Positions 1 to 7,878 of a DNA stretch of 44,088 nucleotides are shown here, piece after piece. Location: assembly GCA_017465905.1 (NCBI GenBank), contig JAFTVE010000004.1:1-44088 (forward strand). The letters run 5' to 3'. Position 1 is the first letter of the stretch; each line of letters begins with the position of its first letter. Source of the DNA: Bacteroidaceae bacterium (lineage in GTDB: Bacteria > Bacteroidota > Bacteroidia > Bacteroidales > Bacteroidaceae). A model generated the notes under the pieces. That model had not been told where the DNA came from. It was given only the letters and a program-made list of their open reading frames with translations, and ran no database searches. Both the position numbers and the translations under genes were made by a program.

Positions 1-1
1 A

Positions 2-715
2 ACCGTACATGGGAAAGAATATCAGTTTATGTTTGATACGGGAGCAACTACCACCTATTTTTCAAAAAGATTTGCAGACCTCATAGGAGTTGAATTTGTT
101 GGTTATAGTTCCAAATATGGAGATTATTTCTATTTGGATAGCTTACAATTAGGTAATATTACATGTAAGAACATTATAGGAATGGCGCATAATGGAACAC
201 CTATTGATAGTGTGGCAACAGTAGATGCAGTTATTGGCATGGATATTCTGCAAAGGTTGGGCGAGATACAAATTGATAACAAAAAGAGGTGTCTTGTGAT
301 TCCATCACGCTATACACCAACTCCTAAGTATGGAAAGAATCTACGAAACACTGGTTTTTCATATTATGTAAAGGCTACAGATTCAACAGGCCTATTGAAT
401 GTTTTTCTGGACAGTGGTGCCGAAACGGGCTTTACTTATAATTATTTTGTAAAACATAAAGATGAGTTCTCGCAACTTCGCGGGACAAAAGAACTCACCA
501 TTGGAAGGGTTGATGGTTTCTATTCGACAATGGCAATTCTGGTCCCTTCAGTGAAGTTTGAAGTTTGCGGTATGGATGTGAATATGCAGGATGTGTATGT
601 CCCATATATGAATTCGCATCACCAAACCGATGATATCGTTTTGGGAGTAGACTTTTTTCAGCAGTATGATAAGGTTATTCTTAATTTTAAGAATATGTTT
701 ATGCTGACAAAATAA
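2..715 (+). CDS. Tandem retropepsin-like aspartic protease (5' end off window)
   Basis: The reading frame is open from the left window edge to TAA at 713-715, so the N-terminus, including any signal peptide, is missing. Two retropepsin-like halves are visible. The first starts with FMFDTGATTTYF and ends with DAVIGMDIL; the second starts with NVFLDSGAETGF and ends with DIVLGVDFF. D-[TS]-G-A followed about 70-80 residues later by hydrophobic-hydrophobic-G-x-D is the signature of the clan AA aspartic protease fold, in which each half supplies one catalytic Asp. Two halves on one chain could pair internally, pepsin-like. No substrate can be inferred. The gene is AT-rich compared with everything to its right, with many TTT, AAT and ATA codons, which may mark acquired DNA. 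It could also be a non-catalytic repeat protein. Confidence 0.75.
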   Translation, partial: TVHGKEYQFMFDTGATTTYFSKRFADLIGVEFVGYSSKYGDYFYLDSLQLGNITCKNIIGMAHNGTPIDSVATVDAVIGMDILQRLGEIQIDNKKRCLVIPSRYTPTPKYGKNLRNTGFSYYVKATDSTGLLNVFLDSGAETGFTYNYFVKHKDEFSQLRGTKELTIGRVDGFYSTMAILVPSVKFEVCGMDVNMQDVYVPYMNSHHQTDDIVLGVDFFQQYDKVILNFKNMFMLTK

Positions 716-920
716 GACAGTATCTATAGTAAGTTCAAAATTTTAGCCTAACAGTATTGTGTAATACCTAACTTGCAGAATACAGTATAAAGAATATGGA
801 GAAAGAGACTCATGACATTTGGCTATCCGGCAGGTAATTATCATTAGCGTTGAGTTTCGGCTGCGCTCGCTTGCACGAACCTTTTCAATTCTCAATTCTC
901 AATTTTCAATTCAACCAGCC
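716..920. other. AT-rich gap with degenerate CAATTCT/CAATTTT repeat before hemW
   Basis: No gene is seen here. The last ~35 bases (884-915) are a run of TCAATTCTCAATTCTCAATTTTCAATTC-type units, 7-8 nt each, directly abutting the hemW start. An in-frame extension of the hemW frame to 819 runs through this repeat and is rejected as coding. No convincing TAnnTTTG promoter box was identified. Confidence 0.6.
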
Positions 921-2057
921 ATGCCCGGCATATACATCCACATACCCTTTTGTGAGAGCCGCTGCGCCTATTGCGACTTCTACTCCACCACGCTACTGAG
1001 TCATCGCAGCGCCTATGTCGACATGGTGTGCCACGAGCTGCAGCTGCGCCTGCCAGAGCTGCAGGGTGCACCCATCGAGACAATCTACCTTGGTGGCGGC
1101 ACTCCCTCTACATTAACAATAGAGGAACTTTCCTCCATCCTCACTTCAATACGCAACTTTCATCTTTCATCTTTCAACTTTCAACTTGCTGAAATAACTT
1201 TGGAAGCCAACCCCGACGACCTCACCGAGGAGTATGTGCAGGGTTTGCGCACGCTGCCCTTCAATAGGGTGAGCATAGGCATACAGTCGTTTCACGACCG
1301 CACACTGCGGCTCGTGGGGCGTCGCCACACGGCACAGGAGGCCATAGAGGCTGTGCATCGCTGCCAGCGGATGGGACTCACCAACATCAGCATCGACCTC
1401 ATGTATGGTCTGGCGGGCGAGACGCTCGACGACTGGGCCTACAGCCTCGACCAAGCCATCGCACTCGGCGTACCCCATATCTCGGCCTATCACCTCACCT
1501 ATGAGGAGGGCACACGGCTGTGGCGCATGAAGGAGCAGGGCATCGTCAGCCCCATCGACGAGGAACAGAGCATCCGCGCCTTCGAGCTGCTGCGCGAGAA
1601 GCTGCTGGAGGCAGGCTACGAGCACTACGAGATATCCAACTTTGCCCTGCCCGGCTACCACTCACGCCACAACAGCAGCTACTGGCAAGGCATCCCTTAT
1701 ATAGGTATAGGTCCGGGCGCCCACTCCTACGATGGCACCGACCGTCGGTGGAACCTCAGCAGCCTCACCGACTATATCGCCACGCCCGAGGGCAAGGATG
1801 TGCCGCACGAGGTGGAGCACCTGACCACCGAGGAGCGCTACGACGAGCGCATCATCACCGAGCTGCGCACGGCACGCGGCATCGACCTCACGAGTCTGCT
1901 TGCCGACTTCGGCGAACGCTACCATGCCCACTGCCTACGATGCGCCACTCCTTATATACATAGAGGCCAACTCATACACACCGCCGACAACCACCTGCGC
2001 CTTACCCCCGAGAGCATCTTCATCAGCGATGCCGTAATGCGCGACTTGCTGTATTAG
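921..2057 (+). CDS. hemW: HemW-like radical SAM protein (coproporphyrinogen III oxidase-like, heme chaperone)
   Basis: 378 aa, the usual HemW length. The N-terminus MPGIYIHIPFCESRCAYCDF contains the radical-SAM cluster motif CxxxCxxC (C11, C15, C18) followed by D-F, and GGGTPS of the SAM-binding region follows. The central part has SIGIQSFHD and DLMYGLAGE, both typical of this family, and the C-terminal part has YWQGIPYIGIGPGAHSY. HemW proteins bind a 4Fe-4S cluster and SAM and act as cytosolic heme chaperones; many are mis-annotated as HemN. ATG 921 is chosen because the longer frame (from 819) reads through an intergenic tandem repeat and lacks family similarity. Oddly, residues ~78-90 (NFHLSSFNFQLAE) are encoded by the same kind of repeat (1154-1188), placed in a variable loop before EITLEANPDD. 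Confidence 0.9.
   Translation: MPGIYIHIPFCESRCAYCDFYSTTLLSHRSAYVDMVCHELQLRLPELQGAPIETIYLGGGTPSTLTIEELSSILTSIRNFHLSSFNFQLAEITLEANPDDLTEEYVQGLRTLPFNRVSIGIQSFHDRTLRLVGRRHTAQEAIEAVHRCQRMGLTNISIDLMYGLAGETLDDWAYSLDQAIALGVPHISAYHLTYEEGTRLWRMKEQGIVSPIDEEQSIRAFELLREKLLEAGYEHYEISNFALPGYHSRHNSSYWQGIPYIGIGPGAHSYDGTDRRWNLSSLTDYIATPEGKDVPHEVEHLTTEERYDERIITELRTARGIDLTSLLADFGERYHAHCLRCATPYIHRGQLIHTADNHLRLTPESIFISDAVMRDLLY
1154..1188 (+). repeat. In-frame CAACTTTCATCTTT-type repeat inside hemW
   Basis: Tandem units of 7 nt (CATCTTT, CAACTTT) occur inside the hemW reading frame. A 21-bp stretch ending in CATCTTTCAACTTTCAACT is identical to one in the gap before the M56 gene (18484-18504), so an intergenic repeat family has entered a coding loop without breaking the frame. 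Confidence 0.8.
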
Positions 2058-2069
2058 TACAGGGGCATC

Positions 2070-2099
2070 AGGGTATGTGAGACAGATATGAGATACCCT
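2070..2099. terminator. Short hairpin between convergent genes
   Basis: AGGGTAT (2070-2076) pairs with ATACCCT (2093-2099) over a 16-nt loop between the converging hemW and beta-propeller genes and touches the stop codon of the latter. There is no clear T-run, so it is a weak candidate bidirectional terminator. Confidence 0.35.
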
Positions 2100-3313
2100 C
2101 ATCGTCTCAGTTTCCCTATCATCAGGTAGTTATTGTCCTTCGCCACATTGATGCTCTCGGCCAGTGAGGCTACCTTCTGGTGCATGGCAGGAGTGAGTCC
2201 GCCCCGACGAAGAGCCCTTTCCAGTTCCTCTTTCAGCATGTGGGGCGAGAGGTTGCGCACATAGTAGCCGTTGCGCGAGTGATTGAGCCAATATACTTCG
2301 GTGTTGCCGAGGAAATCATTGTACACGCGGTAAGGGCCACCACGGAGAGTGCGCTTGTCTACGATGAAGTTGGTGTGGGCACGGCTCTCGGTCAGCCTCA
2401 GTCCTGTTTGCTCCATTCGCCCGATGATGGTGCCTATGAAGCAGGTGGGAAGTTCGTCGTGGTAGTGAGGCAATAGTTCTCCTTCGGGGAAGTCGAGGGT
2501 GAGGACCGGCATCAATCGATTCTTCTGTGTGTGGTAATGGTAGAGTGTGTCTTCGCCTTCAGGATTGAAGTTCAGGATGGAGAGTTCAAAAGCCTGCGTA
2601 TTGTGCAGATGCTGGAGCGATGGACTATAATCACGAGGAAGCTGGTAGGGGTTGTATGGAAGATTACGCAAGATATGCCCCTCGAAATCCTGCACCCATA
2701 CCATACGAGGATTCACTCCCCAGGGTAAGGTGGCCACAGTGACCTCGCCCCGCTCTGTATCGACATGAAAGACCGACTTGGGCAACTTCCACGGCTTTTC
2801 CTCGGGACTGTTCAGCGGTATGGAGGGTTGCAAGCGGCCTTGCAGGTCATATACTATCAGCTCGGTAGCATCCCAGGGCATCAGATAGATGCGGCCCAGC
2901 TTCTCGTCGAGCTGAAAGTCGCACACCCGACCGTAGTTACCGTGTCCACCACCCGATATGCCGATGGTGCGGATGAACTGTCCCTTGCGGTCGAACAGCT
3001 TGAACGGCATGTTGCGGCTGCTGTGGACGAGGATATAGTTATCGGACAGACGCACACTGCTGGAGCGCACATACGCCTCATCCCTACTCTCCAAGGGGAC
3101 AATCTCCAGTTCCTCAACGAAGTGGCTGAGGGGTAGCACGATGCTGTCCGCCATTCGTTCGGGACGACATACGATGAGCGTGTCGCCGCCCACTGCCACC
3201 CGCTCCGCAACTATAGGCAGTTGCTCCCATGAGGTAGCCGTCACAGACCTCCTGCGCTCCCCACACGATGTCATGGCCAGCACGACAGCTATATATAATA
3301 AGGTACGTCTCAT
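2099..3313 (-). CDS. 6-bladed beta-propeller lipoprotein (paralogue 1)
   Basis: 404 aa. The start is MRRTLLYIAVVLAMTSC, a lipoprotein signal with cysteine at residue 17. The frame extends upstream only into the preceding gene, so ATG 3313 is chosen, 8 bp after the stop of the regulator gene; the two are almost surely co-transcribed. The body resembles the Bacteroidetes 6-bladed beta-propeller (DUF5128-like) family: an early strand with FVEELEIVPLESRDEAYV, a blade with LFDRKGQFIRTIG followed by glycines (GISGGGHGNYG), IYLMPWDATELIVYDLQG, and a C-terminal tail DNNYLMIGKLRR. The same landmarks recur in three genes to the right (5391, 6592, 7879), so this is one paralogous set. The family has no established biochemical function. 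It is expected to be an envelope-anchored binding or scaffold protein. Confidence 0.85.
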   Translation of the reverse strand: MRRTLLYIAVVLAMTSCGERRRSVTATSWEQLPIVAERVAVGGDTLIVCRPERMADSIVLPLSHFVEELEIVPLESRDEAYVRSSSVRLSDNYILVHSSRNMPFKLFDRKGQFIRTIGISGGGHGNYGRVCDFQLDEKLGRIYLMPWDATELIVYDLQGRLQPSIPLNSPEEKPWKLPKSVFHVDTERGEVTVATLPWGVNPRMVWVQDFEGHILRNLPYNPYQLPRDYSPSLQHLHNTQAFELSILNFNPEGEDTLYHYHTQKNRLMPVLTLDFPEGELLPHYHDELPTCFIGTIIGRMEQTGLRLTESRAHTNFIVDKRTLRGGPYRVYNDFLGNTEVYWLNHSRNGYYVRNLSPHMLKEELERALRRGGLTPAMHQKVASLAESINVAKDNNYLMIGKLRR

Positions 3314-3321
3314 GGTGGGTA

Positions 3322-4911
3322 TCAGAATCGTTGCAAGAAATCGTCCAGCGTGAGTCCCAGCAGCAACTCGTTGCCAATCTTCTCCTTGATACGCTGTTTG
3401 CGGCGGCTCACCGAAGCCTTGTTGATGCAATAGATGTTGGCCAAGTCCTGCATACTGACATTGAGTTTGAGCAGGCAGCACAGGTTGATGTCGGCCACCG
3501 TAAGGGCAGGTGCCACCTTGCGCAACCGTGAGGTAAACTGTTCGTACTCAGCATCGAGCAGTGTACGAATCTCCCTCCACTCCTTGTCGCTGATGGCAAT
3601 GGCCCTGTTGCTCTCGGGCAGCTCATCGTTCTTTGAGGGTAGTTTCTGGAATATCTCCATCTTTCGTATCAGCACCTCGCGCAGTTGGTTGGCCTTTTCG
3701 TGCAGGCGGCCCAGCTCTTCGGCTTGGCGCAGCAGTCGGTTTTCCTGCTCCACCTGCATCTGCCGTGCCTCCAGTTCCCGTCGTTTCCTTGCTTGTAACA
3801 ACAGGACGATGCTCGCGGCGAGTCCCACAAGCAGCAGCCCCAGCGAGAGGATGACGATGACCTGCCGCTGACGGCTTATCTTCAGTGCGTCAATCTCGAC
3901 TTGCAGTTTCAGTTCGCTGAAGGCATTGCGCTTCGCTTGCGAACGGTAGGCTCCGAACACCTGATCGATATAGCCCGTAGCGTCCTGATGGTAATGATAG
4001 GCTCGCTCCATATCGTCTGCTGTCAAGTAGTATTGCGAGAGGTGATAGAGTGCTTCGGATGCGAGGAAGAGGTTCTCCGACTCAGCCACAACGCTATAAT
4101 AATAGCGTGCCGAGTCGTCCCTGTGCATCAGTTCATGCACTTGAGCCTTGTAGAGATTGTGCGATGCCACGTCCGCCCGCTTCATATATCGCCGCGACTC
4201 CTGCAGCAGGCTCATCAAGTCGTCGTATCGGTGCTGCTCGGCATAGAGGCGGTGGTAACGCTCGGTGAGGTGATACAGATACTCCTCATCACCCACATCC
4301 GTGGCTATAGCCTTGGCAGAGTCGAGGTAAGCCTCAGCCCTGTCATAGTCGTGTGCTCCCAACAGCACATCGGCCTTCCACGCATATTGATACTTCGCCT
4401 GCAGCCTATTCCGCTCCAGTCCGATGCGACGGTCTATATAGTATAGTGCCGAGTCGGTCATGCCCTGCTGTTCACAGATGCGTGCTCTCATCGCACAGGT
4501 CCAGCGGAGTCCGTTGCTGTCGCCACGCAGCGTGTAGTCACGCTCCATCAACTGCAAGAGCGAGTCGGCCCGGGCATAGCTGTGTCCATAGCGATAGTTC
4601 TGTACGAGGGCGTTGCGCATGACCTCCAGGTTGGCCGTGTCGCCTCGCTCCTCGTAGTAGGCTGCCGTCGCATGCATCTGCTGCAAGGCTTCGGGCCCGT
4701 CGGCCAGCGTGCAGGAAAATGTCAGTCGATAGAAGGTATGCCTGTCCTCTACAGACAAGCGATTCTCGTCGATTCGGTACAGATAGGTCAGTACACTGTC
4801 CGCCTGCCCAGCCCGGCTGTGCCTCTCGGCCTGTTGCAGCCACTCGGCATTCCGGTTCGGAGCAGTGCAGGCAACCACAAACAGGAGGAGCAGAAGAGGT
4901 GTATATCTCAT
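3322..4911 (-). CDS. Membrane TPR protein with C-terminal HTH (signal-responsive regulator)
   Basis: About 529 aa. The N-terminus MRYTPLLLLLFVVAC looks like a lipoprotein or signal-anchor sequence. It is followed by ~300 residues of helical TPR-like repeats (AEWLQQAERHSRAGQADSV, DRAEAYLDSAKAIA, ASEALYHLSQYYLTADD), a membrane segment (QVIVILSLGLLLVGLAASIV), a charged coiled coil, and a C-terminal DNA-binding helix-turn-helix (INLCCLLKLNVSMQDLANIY, then KASVSRRKQRIKEKIG). The layout places a sensor outside the membrane and a DNA-binding domain in the cytoplasm, a design common in Bacteroidetes. An ATG at 4923 (12 nt longer) and one at 4941 are alternatives. 4911 is preferred because a TAAATTTG -7 box lies at 4929-4936, leaving a ~14-nt leader. 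The gene is divergent from the propeller/RND operon and likely controls it and itself. Ligand unknown. Confidence 0.8.
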   Translation of the reverse strand: MRYTPLLLLLFVVACTAPNRNAEWLQQAERHSRAGQADSVLTYLYRIDENRLSVEDRHTFYRLTFSCTLADGPEALQQMHATAAYYEERGDTANLEVMRNALVQNYRYGHSYARADSLLQLMERDYTLRGDSNGLRWTCAMRARICEQQGMTDSALYYIDRRIGLERNRLQAKYQYAWKADVLLGAHDYDRAEAYLDSAKAIATDVGDEEYLYHLTERYHRLYAEQHRYDDLMSLLQESRRYMKRADVASHNLYKAQVHELMHRDDSARYYYSVVAESENLFLASEALYHLSQYYLTADDMERAYHYHQDATGYIDQVFGAYRSQAKRNAFSELKLQVEIDALKISRQRQVIVILSLGLLLVGLAASIVLLLQARKRRELEARQMQVEQENRLLRQAEELGRLHEKANQLREVLIRKMEIFQKLPSKNDELPESNRAIAISDKEWREIRTLLDAEYEQFTSRLRKVAPALTVADINLCCLLKLNVSMQDLANIYCINKASVSRRKQRIKEKIGNELLLGLTLDDFLQRF

Positions 4912-4928
4912 TGTTCTATTCATGCACA

Positions 4929-4960
4929 CAAATTTACGCAAACTTCCTCAATGCAGCAAC
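4929..4960 (-). promoter_or_regulatory. Promoter of TPR/HTH regulator gene
   Basis: Read on the minus strand: GTTG (4960-4957), 20 nt, TAAATTTG (4936-4929). The -7 box is an exact TAnnTTTG and the spacing fits the Bacteroidetes sigma factor. Transcription would begin near 4925. Confidence 0.6.
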
Positions 4961-4972
4961 GGTTTTGCAAAA

Positions 4973-4980
4973 TGTACATC
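4973..4980 (+). promoter_or_regulatory. TGTACATC site 1
   Basis: First of four copies of TGTACATC, followed by GTAACAA and preceded by TTTTGCAAAA. It lies ~12 bp upstream of the -33 box of the leftward promoter and 55 bp from site 2. Its wider context matches site 3. Confidence 0.5.
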
Positions 4981-5027
4981 GTAACAATTTGCATCACGCT
5001 GAGCGACAGCTATTTTCCGAAATCACT

Positions 5028-5035
5028 TGTACATC
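5028..5035 (+). promoter_or_regulatory. TGTACATC site 2
   Basis: Second copy, context CACT-TGTACATC-ATCCAC, same orientation as the others. It pairs with site 1 at 55-bp spacing. Confidence 0.45.
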
Positions 5036-5234
5036 ATCCACAATCCATCACCATTATCCATCAACCAAGAGCCATAGCCCCCAAGGTGAAAAAGGGTAAT
5101 CGCGCGTGCGAATCATATAATAAAAGGCTGTATCCACCGAGGATGGTCTTTTGCTTGTAATATGCCATACTACAGCTGTTCTCTGCAAAAACGTATAGAA
5201 TAAAACTGCAACTCATCTCTGCATTTTTTGCAAA

Positions 5235-5242
5235 TGTACATC
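5235..5242 (+). promoter_or_regulatory. TGTACATC site 3
   Basis: Third copy, context TTTTGCAAA-TGTACATC-ATCACAAA. The extended match to site 1 argues for a real binding site and not a chance octamer. Confidence 0.5.
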
Positions 5243-5290
5243 ATCACAAAATCACATATACCTAACAGATAGTGGTTTATGATTAAATTA

Positions 5291-5298
5291 TGTACATC
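5291..5298 (+). promoter_or_regulatory. TGTACATC site 4
   Basis: Fourth copy, 56 bp from site 3 and 8 bp upstream of the -33 element of the rightward promoter. The placement mirrors site 1 at the opposite promoter. Confidence 0.5.
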
Positions 5299-5306
5299 GA
5301 CGTTTC

Positions 5307-5337
5307 TTGGACACGCCTACAAGTCGGCGTAACTTTG
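5307..5337 (+). promoter_or_regulatory. Promoter of propeller/RND operon
   Basis: TTG (5307-5309), 20 nt, TAACTTTG (5330-5337), an exact TAnnTTTG -7 box. The spacer contains a small dyad, ACGCC-N8-GGCGT (5313-5330), a possible operator. Transcription would start near 5342, leaving a leader of ~49 nt before ATG 5391. Confidence 0.65.
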
Positions 5338-5390
5338 CAGCGTGAATCGACAACGACGTATCGCTTATAAACTTAAAACAAGACACAGCA

Positions 5391-6527
5391 ATGAGACAAA
5401 CAACCTTGACCCTTGCCCTCGTGGCAACCTGTCTGCTTGCCGGATGCAAGCAGAAAAACGGTAATCAGAGTGACGGTACCGCAAGCATCGACAACAGCGG
5501 TCTGATCACATGTGACTTTGACCAAGTGAAGGACACCATCACCATTCCGTTGAGCGAGTGGGTGGACGACTTCCAGATCGTGCGTTTCGAGAACCGCGAT
5601 ACGGCACTCTTCAAGATGCAGGGGCCGCTCATCACCGAGCATTATATAGGTATACGCCAGCGCAGTAAGGGTGCCTACAAGCTGTTCGACCGTCAAGGCC
5701 GTTTCCTTTGCGACGTGGGTAGTGTGGGCGGTGGCCCCGGTGAATACGGCTCTCTCAACAGTGCAGCCATCGACGAGAAGAACGGGTGGGTCTACCTGGC
5801 TCCCTTTGCTTGGAGCGACCATCTGCTGAAGTACGACCTGCAGGGCAAGTATATCGGCGAGGTAGAGCTGGGCGAGAACCTTAACAAGCCCAAGATACAG
5901 ATGCTGCCCGATGGCAACCTCGCCCTCGCACATATGTATTTCCACGACAACAAGAGCACCATGATGACCGCTACCATCACTCCCGAGGGCAAGGTCATCA
6001 AGTGCCCCGATGTGCCCAAGCACCTGCAGGTGGCGTTCAGGGACAAGCAGTTCCCCGGCTTCAGCCACGAGGTGTGGCACTACGGCAACACCGATGAGCT
6101 GAAGTTTGCCTATACCTACTCCGACACGCTCTATGCCTACGACCACAAGACCAACCGCCTGCGTGCCGACTTTGCAATGAAGAACTACCGCAAGCGCGAC
6201 GACATCTACTGCATCTACTTCCCCATGCCCAGCCGCTACATCACTTGGGTGCGCAGCAAGGGCAGCATCGTGACCGATCTGAAGACGCGGCAGTCACACT
6301 TCTTCGAGCTGAAGAACGACTTCGTGGGCGGCCTCCCCATCTACAACCAAAGCTCCAACGGTTACATCTATGCCATGTACGAACCCATGCAGCTGATGGA
6401 GAAGATTGAGGAGCGACTGGAGCAGAGCGACTGCACCGAGGCCGACAGGAAGGTGCTGAAGGAGCTGTACAACTCGCTGGACGAGGACGACAACAACATC
6501 ATGTTTATCGGGCGACTGAAGAGATAA
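5391..6527 (+). CDS. 6-bladed beta-propeller lipoprotein (paralogue 2)
   Basis: 378 aa, beginning MRQTTLTLALVATCLLAGC with a strong lipobox (LAGC, cysteine 19). The propeller landmarks are WVDDFQIVRFENRDTALF, KLFDRQGRFLCDVGSVGGG (the strand-glycine-rich turn shared by all four paralogues), GWVYLAPFAWSDHLLKYDL, and the C-terminal tail SLDEDDNNIMFIGRLKR. It is closest to paralogue 1 (2099-3313) in these landmarks. It is the first gene of the rightward operon, behind the TGTACATC/TAACTTTG promoter. Probably anchored in the inner or outer membrane facing the periplasm or cell surface. Function is unknown; proximity to an efflux pump suggests envelope sensing or ligand capture, which is inference. 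Confidence 0.85.
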   Translation: MRQTTLTLALVATCLLAGCKQKNGNQSDGTASIDNSGLITCDFDQVKDTITIPLSEWVDDFQIVRFENRDTALFKMQGPLITEHYIGIRQRSKGAYKLFDRQGRFLCDVGSVGGGPGEYGSLNSAAIDEKNGWVYLAPFAWSDHLLKYDLQGKYIGEVELGENLNKPKIQMLPDGNLALAHMYFHDNKSTMMTATITPEGKVIKCPDVPKHLQVAFRDKQFPGFSHEVWHYGNTDELKFAYTYSDTLYAYDHKTNRLRADFAMKNYRKRDDIYCIYFPMPSRYITWVRSKGSIVTDLKTRQSHFFELKNDFVGGLPIYNQSSNGYIYAMYEPMQLMEKIEERLEQSDCTEADRKVLKELYNSLDEDDNNIMFIGRLKR

Positions 6528-6591
6528 TTATATTCCAAACCACAGATTACACCGAATTACACAGACTACTAATATTAAAAATCAGACAACA

Positions 6592-7860
6592 ATGAAAAAG
6601 TTCCACACTTTATGGTTCTGTGCATTCCTCTTTGCTTGTGGAGGCAGTGCCAAGCAACAGCCATCCCCAAAGATGATAAAGGAGACGATGATACCTCAAA
6701 CAGCTACCGAAATGGTTGAAGAAGTACCTTCTCCTCAGGCAGTTCCTGAGAAAGAAGAAACCTGGTATGACGGAGAGATTCCCATCGTCTTCGATGCCTT
6801 CAAGGAGTATCCCATCACCAATATCAAGTTAAGTGAGCTGGCCGATGCTGAATATATCGCTTTAGAAACGAATGACTCTATAATAGTCCGCTTGATAGGA
6901 ACCTGCAAGGGAAATGAATTCCTGTTTACCGACAGTCACATCTACTTTGAGGACAGAGGAACAGAAATCTACATTTTTACCCGAAAGGGCAAGTTCGTTC
7001 GAAAAATCAACCGACGAGGGGGAGGCCCGGAAGAGTATGCGTTCATAAGCAGCTTTGCCGCCGACCCCAAGCATAACGAGCTCTTTGTGCAAGACTGCTA
7101 TAAAGCAACCGACATCAAGGGTAAGAGTGGGAGGACATACGTGTATGATATGCAAGGGAAATACAAAAGACACTTCAACAACCGTGCTTCGGAGATTGTC
7201 GTCTTGAACGACTCTTTGCTTTTGAATCATTTCCAATACAATCCCGGTGGACCGCGCTACTCAGTGGTTCGCAAGAGCGACGGTAGCGAAGTGAAAAAAC
7301 TGCATATCCGATTCCCGACCAAGCTGCCGCACGACAGTCACGGGAGACTGCAATATGGCAAACTCATCACCAGCCCGCGTGGAGTATTCATGTCCCACTT
7401 GGGCAACGATACTGTATTCGAAATCATGCGGGATGACCTGAGCGTGCGACCGCGTATCATCGACAAGAGTGACTATCCCACAACATTTGCCCAAGCGCAT
7501 CCCACCCTTGAAACGTCCCGCTACTTGATATTCTATATCCTTCGTTGCCACAACTACAAGCCGCATGTAGACCAGCATTTCTATATCTACGACAAGAAGG
7601 AGCGTCAAATCTATCAGATGAAGGACTATGAAGGCAATGACTATTGGGTACTTATGGACGACTACCCACATGTCACCAATTGGAATAAGATACAGAACCC
7701 CGACATGGCTGTCCGTGTACGATATATATACGCAATACTGCAAGGCGAAGGCAAGCATGGCGACAAAGCAATCAACGACCTTGCCAATTCTTTGGATGAA
7801 GATGACAACCCCATTCTTCAAGTGATGATTTTTCACGATGTGGAGAGCGTAAAGAGATAA
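6592..7860 (+). CDS. 6-bladed beta-propeller lipoprotein (paralogue 3)
   Basis: 422 aa. The start MKKFHTLWFCAFLFAC carries a lipobox-like LFAC (cysteine 16), followed by a proline/glutamate-rich linker of about 45 residues (KQQPSPKMIKE and TEMVEEVPSPQAVPEKEE). The propeller begins with LSELADAEYIALETNDSI and continues with IYIFTRKGKFVRKINRRGGG, ELFVQDCYKATD and YVYDMQGKYKRHF. It ends SLDEDDNPILQVMIFHD. The linker would let the domain stand away from the membrane. The gap to the previous gene (64 bp) contains CACAGATTACACCGAATTACACAGA-like degenerate repeats and no terminator, so co-transcription is likely. Base composition is somewhat AT-richer than its neighbours. Confidence 0.85.
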   Translation: MKKFHTLWFCAFLFACGGSAKQQPSPKMIKETMIPQTATEMVEEVPSPQAVPEKEETWYDGEIPIVFDAFKEYPITNIKLSELADAEYIALETNDSIIVRLIGTCKGNEFLFTDSHIYFEDRGTEIYIFTRKGKFVRKINRRGGGPEEYAFISSFAADPKHNELFVQDCYKATDIKGKSGRTYVYDMQGKYKRHFNNRASEIVVLNDSLLLNHFQYNPGGPRYSVVRKSDGSEVKKLHIRFPTKLPHDSHGRLQYGKLITSPRGVFMSHLGNDTVFEIMRDDLSVRPRIIDKSDYPTTFAQAHPTLETSRYLIFYILRCHNYKPHVDQHFYIYDKKERQIYQMKDYEGNDYWVLMDDYPHVTNWNKIQNPDMAVRVRYIYAILQGEGKHGDKAINDLANSLDEDDNPILQVMIFHDVESVKR

Positions 7861-7878
7861 ACCCTATACATAACCGAA

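Larger units (their letters stand above)
4912..5390. other. Divergent regulatory region of the propeller/RND locus
   Basis: This 479-bp gene-free stretch separates the leftward regulator operon from the rightward propeller/RND operon. It holds one promoter per direction, four TGTACATC sites (4973, 5028, 5235, 5291), a degenerate CCATCA/CCATTATCCATCAACCA repeat (about 5035-5075), and a small hairpin ATCC-N5-GGAT near 5131. ORFs seen here on the plus strand have no family features and are not called. Confidence 0.7.

Noticed and set aside
819-920. 34-codon N-terminal extension of hemW
   Set aside because: It translates a low-complexity intergenic repeat and has no family similarity; the conserved N-terminus begins at 921.
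1167-1661. 164-codon frame antisense to hemW
   Set aside because: Mirror frame of a GC-rich conserved gene; no start context and no recognisable domain.
5373-6146. 257-codon frame antisense to beta-propeller paralogue 2
   Set aside because: Overlaps a clear lipoprotein gene entirely; hydrophobic composition is an artefact of the opposite strand.
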